The notes: generated by a model not told the origin, from the letters alone. Counted from the stretch's first letter, positions 11,851 to 22,785 are shown. The stretch is 64,000 nt of DNA from Blastobasis lacticolella (GCA_905147135.1 LR990044.1:8870122-8934121), one strand, 5' to 3'. A program made the numbers and translations.

Positions 11851-12543
11851 CCAATGAAAGTTAAACATGTTTTTATTGTTAACTGAACTTTTATTCGGCC
11901 ATCAGCCAACAATACCCTTCAAAAGGTAGATAAACATTATTTCCATCTCTTTCACTCTCGCACATTTGGCTAATGATAAAAGGATCAGGTAATAAATGAG
12001 ATATCGTAGTGTATAGCATTATTTTTTACCTAGCAGCGACAGCTTGCGGGGTTCCTAGTTCTGATTTAGTTCAATAGGGCACGTTAAAGTGATACGAATT
12101 CCTATCTTATTGCAGTGTATTGTACCATTTCTGAATCTGCATAACATGCTCAACATTTCCACGTTATTTGCTCGTTTCGTTTCTAGGATTTTTTTTTCAC
12201 GACAGGTGGTCAAAGTTGAAAATATTTTTTTGCTGAAAATTTAAATCGAGATAAATCCCGTATTTTTCAGCATTTTACTCAACTTATTGACAAAATAACA
12301 TTTCAAAAATCTTAATTAACTATTCATGGTTCCATACACATAAAAAAAACTAACTTCGAGAGCTTTCCAAGTGAATGCTGGCATTAGCACTGTTAAAAAA
12401 AGGGAAAATTCAGTAAAAACTTTATTTTGGCAATAACTCGAAAACCGTGCAACTTTTACTGGGGTCATGTTAGGCTGGTTCGGTGCCTCATACGCTGACC
12501 TACCCCTGGTGTCACTGTGACGTGTCACTTCTGGGACACCCTG
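11846..12543 (-). repeat. Right long inverted arm of the fold-back element
   Basis: Mirror of 10632-11329, ending GGGACACCCTG before a TA dinucleotide. Coordinates of both arms sum to the same value (23175) at inner and outer ends, showing no net insertion or deletion. Confidence 0.85.
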
Positions 12544-13011
12544 TATAAATACATAGGTATGAAGTACGGTATTGTGAAATAGGTTTTGCCTTCTGTCTTT
12601 ATTCTTAATGCGTGTCCAGTACCAATTTGAAGTATATTTTATTGCAATGGATAACTTTCGTGGTTATTTGAAATAATTTGGTTTTCATCGAAATAATATC
12701 TCTTTACAAAATATAAAATTATACCTACACAAAACCTTTCTCAAGAAACACTACCTATCAGTTTGTAAAAGAATTAAAATAATTATCTTAGTATGCGACT
12801 TATGTTGTACTATTTAGATACATAAAGAAGCTTACATAGCCCTTTTTTGTTTAGAGGTTATGGTAGTAGCCTTCTACTTCAGAGGATGCTTAGTCCTGTC
12901 CGGACAAACCCCATCCGCTTCTTTCACATTCTTTCGCGTGCGCACTGTCGGAACTGCCGTGCAATTGCGTTCTTTGCATTGATTTAAAAAAATATCGGCT
13001 TATACCCTTTC
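12544..13011. other. Gene-free stretch
   Basis: Nothing recognised on either strand. Confidence 0.35.
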
Positions 13012-13187
13012 TACATTTGACTTAATTCAGTAGTCTAAATTCAAAAAGCGGAAGAGCAAGTGGAATAACGTAACGCGTCGCTACGCTTCTCAAAAGCCGT
13101 GATACAAAAATTTACCTTATTTTATGATCATTTATGACCACTATGATTTGCTCTAACGCTTTTTGGTTCTGAATTTAGTCAAATGTA
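13012..13187. mobile_element. MITE-like element, family M, copy 1
   Basis: Imperfect inverted repeat: TACATTTGACTTAATTCAG ... AAAAAGCGGAAGAGCAA at the left, and TTGCTCTAACGCTTTTTGGT ... TTAGTCAAATGTA at the right. The centre contains ACGCGTCGCTACGCTTCTCA. Family members lie at 59961-60216 and probably 23570-23675. Confidence 0.65.
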
Positions 13188-13612
13188 ATATGCTCATTAC
13201 ACCAAACAAGCGTTTCACACAAATATTTAATTTGATTCGTTTATTAAGTTTATTTGATGATGATGAAGTTTCGTCGATCGTAATTTATCGGAATTCAGTC
13301 ATTTTCTACCTTTATTTTAAATATATTTTGATGCCTCCTGCAGCCAGACTTTGTCCCTACGAAGACCCTTATAAATTCGATTAGTGGCAAAACGAGTGAC
13401 TGCGACACTTTGGCAAAAAAATATCATGGAAATGTGCTCAGCTTCAGCTATTAAAAGTTTTATTTACTTGTCTCGCTTTTCCGGAGGCAAATGTTTTCTT
13501 TTTGCTCTGTCCACGTCTATTCTGAGAGAGCTCTCCTGAGGTTCGAGTTCGATTGCGTGGGTAAGTGAATTAGGAAATGCTTTTTCCGGAAAGGCGTCCA
13601 GAAAGTGAAGTA
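13188..13612. other. Gene-free stretch
   Basis: No recognised gene. The frame 13163-13384 overlaps the MITE edge and has no family match that I can see. Confidence 0.35.
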
Positions 13613-13745
13613 TTTTATTTATTTATTTATTTATAACTCTTTATTGTACATACAAAGACAGTAAAACATAGTAACAGTAAGACAATATAGTACAAAGGCG
13701 GTCTTATCGCTTAAAGCGATCTCTTCCAGACAACCATTTTTACGG
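13613..13745 (-). mobile_element. LINE 3' tail (L3 type), antisense
   Basis: (ATTT)n at 13613-13634, then AACTCTTTATTGTACATAC. In sense this is TGTACAATAAAGAGTT with the AATAAA signal, preceded by TGTCTGGAAGAGATCGCTTT and the small hairpin CGCTTTAAGCG. A classic LINE 3' UTR arrangement in moth genomes. Confidence 0.7.
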
Positions 13746-13904
13746 ACATCGTAGAAGGTTCCTAGATAAAGCAGGCATGTACAGAGAGTAAACTTAAACA
13801 CTATTTACACCAAATAACGAACAAAGGTTTCTACTAGAAATTATGAAAAGAAAAAAAAAATTAATTAAGTATTAATTCACGGTACCAGTAATTATATACT
13901 GCAT

Positions 13905-13990
13905 CATCACTTTTTGGACGCCTTCAAGGCTAGAGTGAATAGGCTGTTCCTAGACAGGCATGCTCCATCTTCGGCCGCATCGTCTTACCA
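13905..13990 (+). pseudogene. LINE reverse transcriptase C-terminal block
   Basis: Reads LDAFKARVNRLFLDRHAPSS. The FKARVN(R) motif closes CR1/jockey-group LINE ORF2 proteins. The nucleotide sequence is close to 165-260, so both come from one LINE family. Only this terminal piece is present. Confidence 0.55.
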
Positions 13991-14039
13991 CCAGAAGATA
14001 AAAAAACTGCCCATAACTGTCCACAGGATCTCTACTCCA

Positions 14040-14125
14040 ACGAAAGGTGAGGTTATTGCAATAAAGTCTACGCTTGGCAGGCGGGTTGGAGATAGCAGTG
14101 TTATAAATACAACAATGGAAATCAT
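14040..14125 (-). mobile_element. SINE-B fragment, antisense
   Basis: GGTGAGGTTATTGCAATAAA, then GCTTGGCAGGCGGGTTGGAG and ATAACAATGGAAA-type sequence match the family-B body in reverse. It forms an inverted pair with the copy at 14225-14519. Confidence 0.65.
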
Positions 14126-14148
14126 CCTAACCCTAACCCTAACCTTAT
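14124..14148. repeat. Short telomere-like CCCTAA run
   Basis: About three CCCTAA units lie between two SINE-B copies. Insect telomeres are normally built from TTAGG pentamers, so a hexamer run here is probably a local microsatellite. Confidence 0.5.
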
Positions 14149-14224
14149 ACCGTTGGCGAAGCGAGGCTTGCCAAGGTCTTCTAGTGTATATCCTGATACT
14201 GGTTAAACAGTCTCGGAACCCAAT

Positions 14225-14519
14225 TGGCACCCCGTGGCCGCAGGTATATTATAGGTGTGGTATCCAGCAGAGTAGAATAGCACCAACCCCTTACACCCGT
14301 GGGTGTCGTACAAGGCGACTAATGTTTTTGAAGCGAAAGATGTAGAGTCTCCGTAGGCTGGAAAATGGGCATCAGCGTTTTCTTTTGTTATATTTATAAT
14401 ACTGCGATCTCCAACACGTCTGCCAAGCGTAGAGATTATGGTATTAACCTGCCCTTTCATGGGAGAGGCCCTAAGTCCTGCAATGGACTGTTATGGGCTG
14501 TGACGATGATGATGAATGA
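14225..14519 (+). mobile_element. SINE-B copy, near full length
   Basis: GTGTGGTATCCAGCAGAGTA, CGTGGGTGTCGTACAAGGCG, CTGCGATCTCCAACACGTCT and a terminal GGGCTGTGACGATGATGATG tail. The large plus and minus frames spanning it are repeat artefacts. Confidence 0.75.
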
Positions 14520-15142
14520 GTAGTCATGTATGTGCACGTGTGGAGGTCAGAGGTTACCCAAGGTACGGGGTTGGAAACTCGTAAAATATTATTATGTACT
14601 TATTTATAAAAAATAGGTAAGAGTACCTCTTTTGTTATCTCTCTACGTTATAATACACAAAAACTCTCCAGTTACCACTGAAACAGACAGGCACAAAGAC
14701 AATTATTCGCCAAAAAAACCTGCGTGTCATCAAATTGCTTTTACACTTTATTAAATGATTCTTTTTTATTACATTTTTTGGCGAGGCAATTGGTGGAATT
14801 TACGACCTCGTAGATAGGGGAACAGTCCGAGTCGTCGACTCGACAAAAACACCGATGAGCTATTAGCATTTTTTTAATTTACACAATTTTCATCTTATTT
14901 TTGGGACTCTGTTATGGCCTGGAATGTTTGCATTTATAAACGGCTTTTGCTTGTACATCGTCATCCAGTGCCATGTAAAATTTTAATGACAATGTTAGTA
15001 TATATGTGGATTAGTTTATCGCATGCTACATTAATGTTTATATTAATGATTATTATGCAAACAAGCATATGTCTACTATTTGATTCATTATTATCTTCTT
15101 GGCCTTAGTTTATGATTATCAAAATAAATGAATTGAATTGAA
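14520..15142. other. Gene-free stretch ending in a LINE-like tail
   Basis: 15085-15142 reads AATAAATGAATTGAATTGAA after TTGGCCTTAG, a LINE-type 3' terminus with a short pentamer tail. No host gene is seen. Confidence 0.4.
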
Positions 15143-15405
15143 TGTTCTGGTCCGCCTTGACCATGATCCGGGATTCGGCAGATCAGGTAATGATAGTGGA
15201 GCGACTGCCATCTGACCTTCGTGACCCTGTTAACAAGGGAACCTAACCACATTGGATCATGGTTATACATTCAGCCGGTAACAGCAACGGTTAGTAATCA
15301 ACTTATAAACATAGAATCATTGGCACATAGCGGCAGTGAATCGAGATAGAGAAATTCGAACCTGGGCTCTCGCTTACCTTAACTACCAGTCCACCGACGC
15401 TTCAC
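15143..15405 (-). mobile_element. SINE-A copy 3
   Basis: CCTTGACCATGATCCGGGAT, GGAGCGACTGCCATCTGACC and TTAGTAATCAACTTATAAAC follow the family order, ending in the antisense tRNA-like head near 15360-15404. Confidence 0.75.
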
Positions 15406-16104
15406 AAGGTCAACGACAATACAACTTCTACTATTTGATTAATGCTAGATTAAAATAATAAGCTCACATTTCAATGTCATTAGGGAATTTGAAAATATAT
15501 AAAAGGGGAAAGGAATATTGGCTCTAGGAATTGAATTAAAGCCCTTGGGAAATTGAAAGCCCCAATCATCCTTATGCTTTTTTAACCAATAACTACTCGT
15601 ACATATATATTGGATTCTCGCTATCTATTTCAGGTACTTTTCTTATTATTTGGTAGAATAAAGGGAAAATCGTCAACTTGCTTTCACATAACATCAATCC
15701 TCATACATTTCCTTCGCAATTTAAATATAGTAGGTAAATTAGGAAGACAGATAGGATAGTTTTTTTGCAAATCGCTAAATGTCATTCTAAAATATGACCA
15801 TGCTACTTAGGTACTTACTTAAATGGCTGCTCGCGGCCCGTGATAGCCGTATGATAAGGAGATAAAATTGCTATGCAAGTAATCCTTTAAGCCTACCTGC
15901 ATAAGGTGTAGATTAGCACTATCGCTTTATGATTGTAATCTGTCCATACCTACCATTCTTTCTCACGCTCAACTGAACATGTTATGAAATGTTAATGGTT
16001 ATTGAAAACTAAGTAAAGTATAGAAATATGACCTATGCACAGATGGCTTAAGACTTCATCATTTTACCGGTTGTAGGACTCTTCAAGTCTGATCAGTCCG
16101 CCTG
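15406..16104. other. Gene-free AT-rich stretch
   Basis: Nothing recognised. Confidence 0.35.
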
Positions 16105-16280
16105 CATGAGTACATACAGACAAAAAGCTCACGCCTGTATCCCAGGTATCCCTGTATCACAGCTGGAGAAGGCAGAGACTATGGACCGCCACTTTGCTCT
16201 GTCCTGACACAATTCCCTAGCCTCGCATATATCCACAACTCTTTTCATACATCTTCTTTTTATTCTCCTTTGGATTAGTA
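16105..16280 (-). mobile_element. Family E repeat, copy 1
   Basis: AAAAGCTCACGCCTGTATCC and GCAGAGACTATGGACCGCCA then CACTTTGCTCTGTCCTGACA. In moth genomes this block is the antisense end of a LINE whose sense tail is a run of TATG repeats. Parallel copies at 16726-16835, 33418-33560, 50920-51030 and 53686-53965. Confidence 0.65.
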
Positions 16281-16725
16281 TCTGAGTCTTATCTATTCTA
16301 ACAATAATATACTGACACGGGGTTCCCTTTAATTATTGTATTTTTCGTTATGATTCATCACATTAATAATTAGCGAACTTCATAGGTGTGCACATGCCAC
16401 AAGTTAAATAAAAGCTAGTTGCCGGTGTATGAGCCAAATTTCATCGAAAATCTGCAAATCAATGTACAAGCTAGCTATTTCGAACACGTGTATGTACTAG
16501 ATGTTAAAATAAACATTTTAACTCGCAGTTCTTAAACAAAATTCCCTTAGGAGGTTTAGTAAATAGCGTCATAATTTATAGACATAGGTATAACTTTCAG
16601 CTCAATTGAACGCTAAGAAGTGGGTCAAATTAATTGATTAATTAAGCTTGCAAGATTTGCCCCGAACATTCATACCTATTTATGTATATACATAGTAATA
16701 AACATTGCAAGTTTAAAGCTTGTAA
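16281..16725. other. Gene-free stretch
   Basis: Nothing recognised on either strand. Confidence 0.35.
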
Positions 16726-16835
16726 AGTACATACATACATAAAGCTCACGCCTGTGTCCCACAGGTGGGGTAGGCACAGACTATGGACCGCCACTTTGCT
16801 TTGTCATGACAAAACTCCATAGCCTCGTTTGTAAA
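16726..16835 (-). mobile_element. Family E repeat, copy 2
   Basis: ACATACATACATAAAGCTCA followed by CAGACTATGGACCGCCACTT. The left end keeps the CATA-repeat tail in antisense. Confidence 0.7.
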
Positions 16836-18381
16836 ATATACATAAAATATGACAACAATATATTTTACGGTGAAAAACGACATTGGACGTCAGACACGGT
16901 TATGGTAATATAAATATAGGTAAATCATTACCTGAATTCAAACTGAGTGAAACGAAAGATGTGAGTTATCATCCGAAGTTACGAATAACTGGTTTAGAGA
17001 CTATTCTATATATAACGACACAGTAAACACTTATTAATTTATACGAAAACTCATTTGCTCTCGCTAGCAGAAGTACAGATGACATGACAATTCGTAAGGT
17101 CTCATTACACACCAATCCAACGGAACGGTGCAGTATAATGTCTCTAACAGGAAAGCAGAAACCTTGGGCTCCAGGCACATTTTCCCGCGCACTTATATAC
17201 GTCAGTTCTCGAGTGTGGGTGTGAAAGAGATATCAGTACTACACCGCCCCCGCAGCGTGAGGGAGACAGCCGGGAAAGCCTTGACAGAGAGTAGGCGGGA
17301 AACTCTCCCGCTAACGTGAACGGGAAAATTTTGTCTCTCTGAGGCTAGCTGTTCATAATATTACGTGTTCGAAAAATTTTTGTGAAAATGACTCGTCGCG
17401 TTATGTTCATGAATATGCGAATAAATTATAAAGTGATTATTAATATTAATATTCGCATTCTTTATGAGATACAAATTAGTTTAGTTAAATATGTGAATAA
17501 TAAATCACACCAATACTTACCTTTTACCTGGTAAACAATTTTGTTTGCAGAATATTGTAGTTATATAAGTTTGATCGTTCAAATACTGATTTTACGAGTT
17601 TCTAAATTAGATTCTAAATTAGTTTCAATGTGTTGTAAATTTTACGCTCTCCATTGTTTACTTTGTGGTCAGCGCTTGTAATAAGCTGGCAACTTCGATA
17701 TATTTTCGGACAGTTTAAAGTTTAGTTTAGAGTATTTTGGTCCCTAGTTCAAACTCGGCAACTAACTAAATGCGAAGCAAAAGACGTTATAATAAGTGTT
17801 TAAAACTTTACAATTCTGGGTATTGGAAACACATTTACCGATTTTCATCTTTATTTATGTGATGTTCTATAATTTAAACTTTCGAAAACGAGATAGTGTA
17901 TAGGTAAGATACACATTGTTGAAGCAATTATTTCTTCTTGAAATTGCTTTGTACCTTTAATACTTAGCTATTTTTTATTATATTCTTTTATTATCTTTGT
18001 TTGTGTATGTATTAAGAGCCAAATTATTTTTTTTATTCTATCATTATACAATAACAAAAACTAAAACAAAATATAACAAAACTTTATTAGCACAGATTTT
18101 ATGTACATCTCCTATCATTACCATCAACAACAATCATACTAGCCATTGCCTGTCACTTTGCCTTTGCCACTTTGATAAAATGGTATCTGAATAAAACTCA
18201 TATTAAATCATTCTCGAGTCACGAGACAAATACTGTTAGCTTCAGCTGTTCATTAATCTGTGCGACCCATCGTATCGTTTACTATTAGTCTCCATACATA
18301 TTTATTAGTTTCATTTGCATGCCTAATCTCGCTTCTGAATATTTTCCGCGTCTGCATAATCTTTGGTGCTTATCGCTGTAG
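16836..18381. other. Gene-free stretch with a GC-richer segment
   Basis: About 17190-17400 is markedly GC-richer than its surroundings (CACCGCCCCCGCAGCGTGAG). It could be a promoter or leader, but no start site or coding exon is demonstrable. The rest is AT-rich with no recognised feature. Confidence 0.3.
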
Positions 18382-18513
18382 CTGCCAGTCTGTCCTGGGG
18401 CGCCGGACCGTGCGACCGCAAGAAGCCTTTGCCGTAAATCTGAAAAAAAAAGAACTACGTGTGGTTACTGTGGTAGTGAAGTGCATTGTTTTGGATTGCC
18501 TACCCCATACACG
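18382..18513 (+). other. Possible small exon flanked by splice-like sites
   Basis: A 132 nt block follows TATCGCTGTAG (acceptor-like) and ends ACG|GTGAGT (a strong donor consensus). One frame is open throughout and begins CQSVLGRRTVRPQEAFAV. The block is GC-rich at its start. I recognise no protein family. It could equally be a 5' untranslated exon of a gene further along, or chance. Confidence 0.2.
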
Positions 18514-20094
18514 GTGAGTTTCTGTTTTGACTATGTTAATTACAGGTACGATTGGGTTATTGGATTGTGTATTTGTTTTCTTTGGTTGTCTGTACAGTAT
18601 AGGTAGGGTTAGACAATAATTTAAATGGAAATAAGTATGGATGGATGTTAGGTAGGTACGCATAGAACAAGTTCAATATTGATATGGGACCGGTAAGATT
18701 TTATTTTTCTAGCTACATTTCGGTGATACAAGAGTTTAAAGGTTTTTAGTTAGGTGTATGCTATTTCTTGAAATACTTATAATTCAGGATTTTTCTAGTA
18801 TTCAGGTGTTAATTTATAAATTGCGAATTCATAAGAAAAGTATAGCTATTCATAAATGTAGTGTCTCGGGAATTTGTTGTATGGTAAAATAAATTAGTTT
18901 TATTGATGTCATTATGGGGCCACAGTATGTGGCAATATATTAATGAAATTGACAAGAGTCATACAAAAAGATTTGTCTGTTTTTATGTCTCACACAACAT
19001 CAGAAAAAACCAGCTCCAATTTGTGTACACGAATGTAAGTAAATATAGGATGGTATAAATTATCTACTAATAAAAATCACATTTTTGCTAATAAATTAAA
19101 AAAAAAATACAAAAAATATAAGTATACGAATGAATGTGAGATAGACACTAAAAGAGAAAGTGAATAAAATGCTAATAATTCGTATTATCATCATCTATCT
19201 ATAGGAAATTGGATTCTTGGAAACGGCTCTAACTTCTAAAAATTATAGTACGTTTTAGATTTTTTGGGTCAAGAAATCAATTTATATTTAGATTGAACGG
19301 GACCTTTTATTGGTAGATGGATATCTACTAGCTAATGCTAGTTCGCCTGTATGGGGGTCATATAGGCAAGTATGTCGACATAGGCATGTCGTCTCTTCCC
19401 TTCAATATTCTTTGCCAGAAATAGGTCAATAAGTCCCATCCGACGTGAAGGAAGTACAAACAAGCCGACGTTTACTCACTGTAATATAAGAATACTAGAT
19501 TTTGACCGTGACTATGTCTGCGTATATTTCGGTTTCAACCGAGTCACACCACATTAATGTGGTATGTGGAATTTTTCCACATACCACATTGAATTTCATC
19601 AAAATTTACTCAGTAGTTTCTGCGTGAAGGACTAACCAATCATCTTAACATTGATCTTTATATCGCTATTGGATATAGAAAGTAGGATTTGAACATTCGA
19701 CTACAATATTTGATTATTTACAACTAAAAAGAATTGCGGATAATCTTCGATCGACTGTATCTATATAACTATATAGTAGATCGAAGGGGATATAGCTAAT
19801 ATGACCTGTCTATGTTATGTGTCTATATTGGTATATCATTTAAAAATACAAATAAAACTAAACATACCAATAAAAATAATATAAATAATAAATACGAAAA
19901 GCAAGGATCGTAAGGAACCTTATGTGACCGACGACGCGAAAAGTCCTCTTTAGACAACCTTTAGACAACCTTTGGCAAATCTACTGGCAATGAGTTCCAA
20001 AGCCTAATTGAATGGACTGTGAAGGAATAGAACGTTGTGTAGTACCTAAGTAGGTATCTACCTACAACACTGTCCATAATCATCAGTCGGAAGA
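18514..20094. other. Gene-free AT-rich stretch
   Basis: The only distinctive item is the hairpin at 19549-19590. About 19525-19640 has the texture of a degraded LINE end. No gene seen. Confidence 0.35.
19549..19590. repeat. Nested perfect palindromes (strong hairpin)
   Basis: AATGTGGTATGTGGAA (19556-19571) and its exact reverse complement (19575-19590) are separated by TTT, giving a 16 bp perfect stem. An overlapping 14 bp palindrome, CCACATTAATGTGG, occupies 19549-19562, so three copies of the CCACATT unit can pair in alternative ways. Confidence 0.9.
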
Positions 20095-20235
20095 CACTGA
20101 TGGGCATAAGCGTCTCCCAGAGATCTCCACAAAGGCCGATTTGGTGCCATCGGCACCCAGCTGGTACCTCCGACCTTTACCAGGTCGTTAGTCCACCTTA
20201 TGGGAGGTCTACCCACGCTGCGTCTTCCGGAACGT
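20095..20235 (-). mobile_element. LINE-G (RTE-like) 3' fragment
   Basis: CCTCCGACCTTTACCAGGTC, GTTAGTCCACCTTATGGGAG, GTCTACCCACGCTGCGTCTT and CCGGAACGTGGTC are the antisense 3' region typical of lepidopteran RTE LINEs. Confidence 0.6.
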
Positions 20236-20462
20236 GGTCACAACTGTTTATAATCGTGAACGCTGAACTACAAATATTGTTTCACCCCAATTGTTTGTAT
20301 TCCTTGCTATTTCAATTTCGTCTTATCCACTTTGGAGCGGGAAGTAGGGACAAAGTTGTCTCTTTCGGTTTCTAATTAATTCGTAGCGGGTTCCAAGATG
20401 GTGTCCCCTGACTGCTTAAGTGTCAAAACTCAGAGCCTTAAGTAAATACCAAGAATATAGCT
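20236..20462. other. Gene-free stretch
   Basis: Nothing recognised. Confidence 0.35.
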
Positions 20463-20471
20463 ATATTATTA

Positions 20472-20776
20472 TCCAGGAGCGTCGGTGGCTGAGCGTTTGA
20501 GTATCCCACTCGTAAGCGAGAGATACCGGGTTCGAATTCCGCTGCGGCAATGACTCTTTTCTGAGTTAAAAACATTAGTTGAATTGTAACCGATGAAATA
20601 ACCTGCAAATTCAGTCAACTGAATTTGTAACCATGATCCAATCTGGTCTGATTCTCCTGGTAGCAAGGTAGATAGTATTCGCTCCACTGTAATTACCTGA
20701 TCGCCAAATCCGGGATCTTAGTCCAGGCGGACCCCGGGCTCTAGTGCCCGAGAGAATAACCAGGATATTAACGCCA
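20472..20776 (+). mobile_element. SINE-A copy 4 with target-site duplication
   Basis: Sense orientation: head GTCGGTGGCTGAGCGTTTGA (A-box region), GCGAGAGATACC, B box GGTTCGAATTCC, then the body and CCGGGCTCTAGTGCCCGAGA. A 9 nt duplication, ATATTATTA, flanks it at 20463-20471 and 20777-20785. This copy shows best that the family starts at a tRNA-like head. Confidence 0.85.
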
Positions 20777-20785
20777 ATATTATTA

Positions 20786-21099
20786 TTTATATTATACAGA
20801 TAAACAGGAGTTGCAGCACTGGTATTCTACGAAAAACATTTTACATAATTAGTTTCTATCGCGCGTTTATTTAACTAGATACCAGCTACGATTAGCTTCA
20901 ACTTAAATAAAAGCTTGATAAAAATAATTCTAATTCGCAATATTATGCTTAATTATTACATATTAGTACACTAACCGACAGTGTCGAAAAACCCGCTACA
21001 AAGTCCGTTACACCTACTTAAATATTTTCCAATCTACTGAACCGATTTTATTGAAACAATCTAAGAAATAATCATCTTGATAACCACCTACGGGCCGCT
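20786..21099. other. Gene-free AT-rich stretch
   Basis: Nothing recognised. Confidence 0.35.
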
Positions 21100-21505
21100 G
21101 CTCCTCAATGTCAACTTCTTTTACTTGGCTGCATCCCAAGTCGGACTATTCGTATTGTCGACGATCCCATACTCACAGGTGTTTTGGATTCCTCCTCCGT
21201 AAGGCCTCCGAAGAGACGATGTCTCTGTGTCTTCACTGTTAATCGTATAGTGTTTAGTTTAACGCAACGGTCACTTTTCCGCCATCGCACCCTCCGACGA
21301 CAAGATTTCATCCGCATCATCTAGATGCCAAGCATCAAACTAACGGGCGTCGCGAGCTATTTCACCGTGCACGAGCAACATGTGGACTGAGCTCCCTCCC
21401 GAAGTCATTCCTTTGCACTATTACTTGGGATTCTTGGAAATCCATTTCTACAGGTACGGTCGACCAAGAAAGTGGTCTGCCAGTTTTGACAAAAGATTCT
21501 GCGAG
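21100..21505 (+). pseudogene. LINE reverse transcriptase C-terminal relic
   Basis: One frame across 21350-21470 reads SNMWTELPPEVIPLHYYLGF, then FYRYGRPRKW. The pattern (T)S.MWN.LP..VFP..Y.L..FK..V is the C-terminal signature of CR1/jockey-group LINE proteins. The upstream part, 21150-21340, is readable only in short pieces with frameshifts. Confidence 0.6.
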
Positions 21506-22539
21506 ATCTAATGATCGCTAAGGTTGACTTTTTTCACTGACATAATATTATTGCAAGTAGAAATCAACCTTGTTGTCTCGTGACGTTCAAACGAATTGCA
21601 ACCGTAGGGTGGTAGACCACATTTTTGGCCGACTGTACGAGAGTAATACATGACACGCGTCGTCGAAATTTCAATAGTCATCCTTTCGAAATCATATGAT
21701 TTCGGTGTAAGATGTCTCGACAAAGCGTGCATTCGACGTAACGTGATTCGCAGTTGCGAACTTTCGATGAAGCATGATTTGATGTAACGAATTCGACGTC
21801 ATGTATCACACTCCTATAGGGAGTTAAATAACCTCAAAGGCCGACAAGGCATCCGCTCTCCTTAGATTGGTGGATCGTCCGGTCGTCCGTCTAACATCTG
21901 AATAATAAAAGATTAAACTATTTCGAAAATGAAGAAATCCGTATCAGTTATCCGATTAGGAGCTACAATACCACAGACAGATACACCCACCTTACAACAG
22001 TCCCCCTTTTTGCACGTAGGGAGTTTGAAAGACACAAGTCAAGAAAATATCGCCTTATTGAACTCAAAATTAAATCTATATACCACAATCTGTCTTATCT
22101 GACCGTGTGGATGCCAAGGTGTTCCAACTTAATAATCTCATCAAATACAAAGGCTGCAAAGTAAACGGCATAGACTCTGGACGGTTATATTTATGATTCG
22201 CACTCGCCCTGCAATTACGCCACATACTCCCATAGTAGGGATGAATGGGGGCCTAATAGCCCCCCGGAGAACTTTGCGTACTCCTAATAATGCTCTGAAT
22301 TTAGCCTTGTATACATACTACGGAGAATATGCGCTTATTTTACAGCATGCTTACCAATTTGACATATAACATTTAAAAAAATGGGTTAAATATAATTTGT
22401 AATCAATTGTCTAATGCTTTACAATTCATCGTTATCATTATCACAGTCTATGCACACTCGCTGTACCCGCGATTATAAATAAAAAAAAAGGTTGTGTGAC
22501 TGTGAACAGGTGTGAAACGCCAAGAATTTCTTTCTCGTT
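21506..22539. other. Gene-free stretch with a family-S fragment
   Basis: 21930-22022 matches family S (GGAGCTACAATACCACAGAC, AGATACACCCACC, CCTTTTTGC). 21560-21800 contains a perfect 18 bp palindrome, CGAAATCATATGATTTCG, and several TTCGA(C/T)G words. No gene seen. Confidence 0.4.
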
Positions 22540-22549
22540 GGTATGTTAT

Positions 22550-22775
22550 CTCATCTTCCATCTATCCCATCTCTTCCCGTGGGTGTCGTAAGAGGCGACT
22601 AAGGGACAAATCCGAAAGATGGGCAGCAGCATCTTTCTGGGTAGATTTACATCAACTGCACTGCGATCTCCAACCCGCCTGCCAAGCGTGGAGATTATGG
22701 CAATGACCTCCCCTTTCGTGGGAGAGGCCCGAAGTCCTGCAGTGGATTGTTATGGGCTGTGATGATGATGATGAT
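22550..22775 (+). mobile_element. SINE-B copy with 10 bp target-site duplication
   Basis: 5'-truncated. TTCCCGTGGGTGTCGTAAGA, GCGATCTCCAACCCGCCTGC and the terminal GATGATGATGATG. The 10 nt GGTATGTTAT flanks it at 22540-22549 and 22776-22785, showing insertion by reverse transcription with LINE machinery. Confidence 0.85.
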
Positions 22776-22785
22776 GGTATGTTAT

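Larger units (their letters stand above)
10632..12543. mobile_element. Fold-back mariner-like composite element
   Basis: A 1912 bp element starting CAGGGTGTCCCAGAAGTGAC and ending in its reverse complement, flanked on both sides by TA, the target duplication expected of the Tc1/mariner superfamily. The arms are 698 bp each, at exactly mirrored coordinates with no net indel, and differ at only about eight sites by eye (roughly 1%). The 516 bp centre carries an N-terminal helix-turn-helix transposase piece on the plus strand and a C-terminal piece on the minus strand. The catalytic DDE core is missing, so the element could move only with a transposase supplied in trans. The near-identical arms suggest recent formation, or gene conversion between the arms. 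Confidence 0.85.

Noticed and set aside
10647..12528. Two near-identical 70-codon frames (10647-10859 and 12316-12528) that look like a duplicated small gene
   Set aside because: They are the two arms of the fold-back element read inward; duplication comes from the inverted repeat, and the peptide has no domain.
13914..14460. Overlapping 143-, 81- and 85-codon frames on both strands
   Set aside because: They read through a LINE terminus, two SINE-B copies and a CCCTAA run; no host protein.
20475..20545. A tRNA gene with A and B boxes
   Set aside because: It is the head of a SINE-A copy with a target-site duplication; cloverleaf pairing is not kept.
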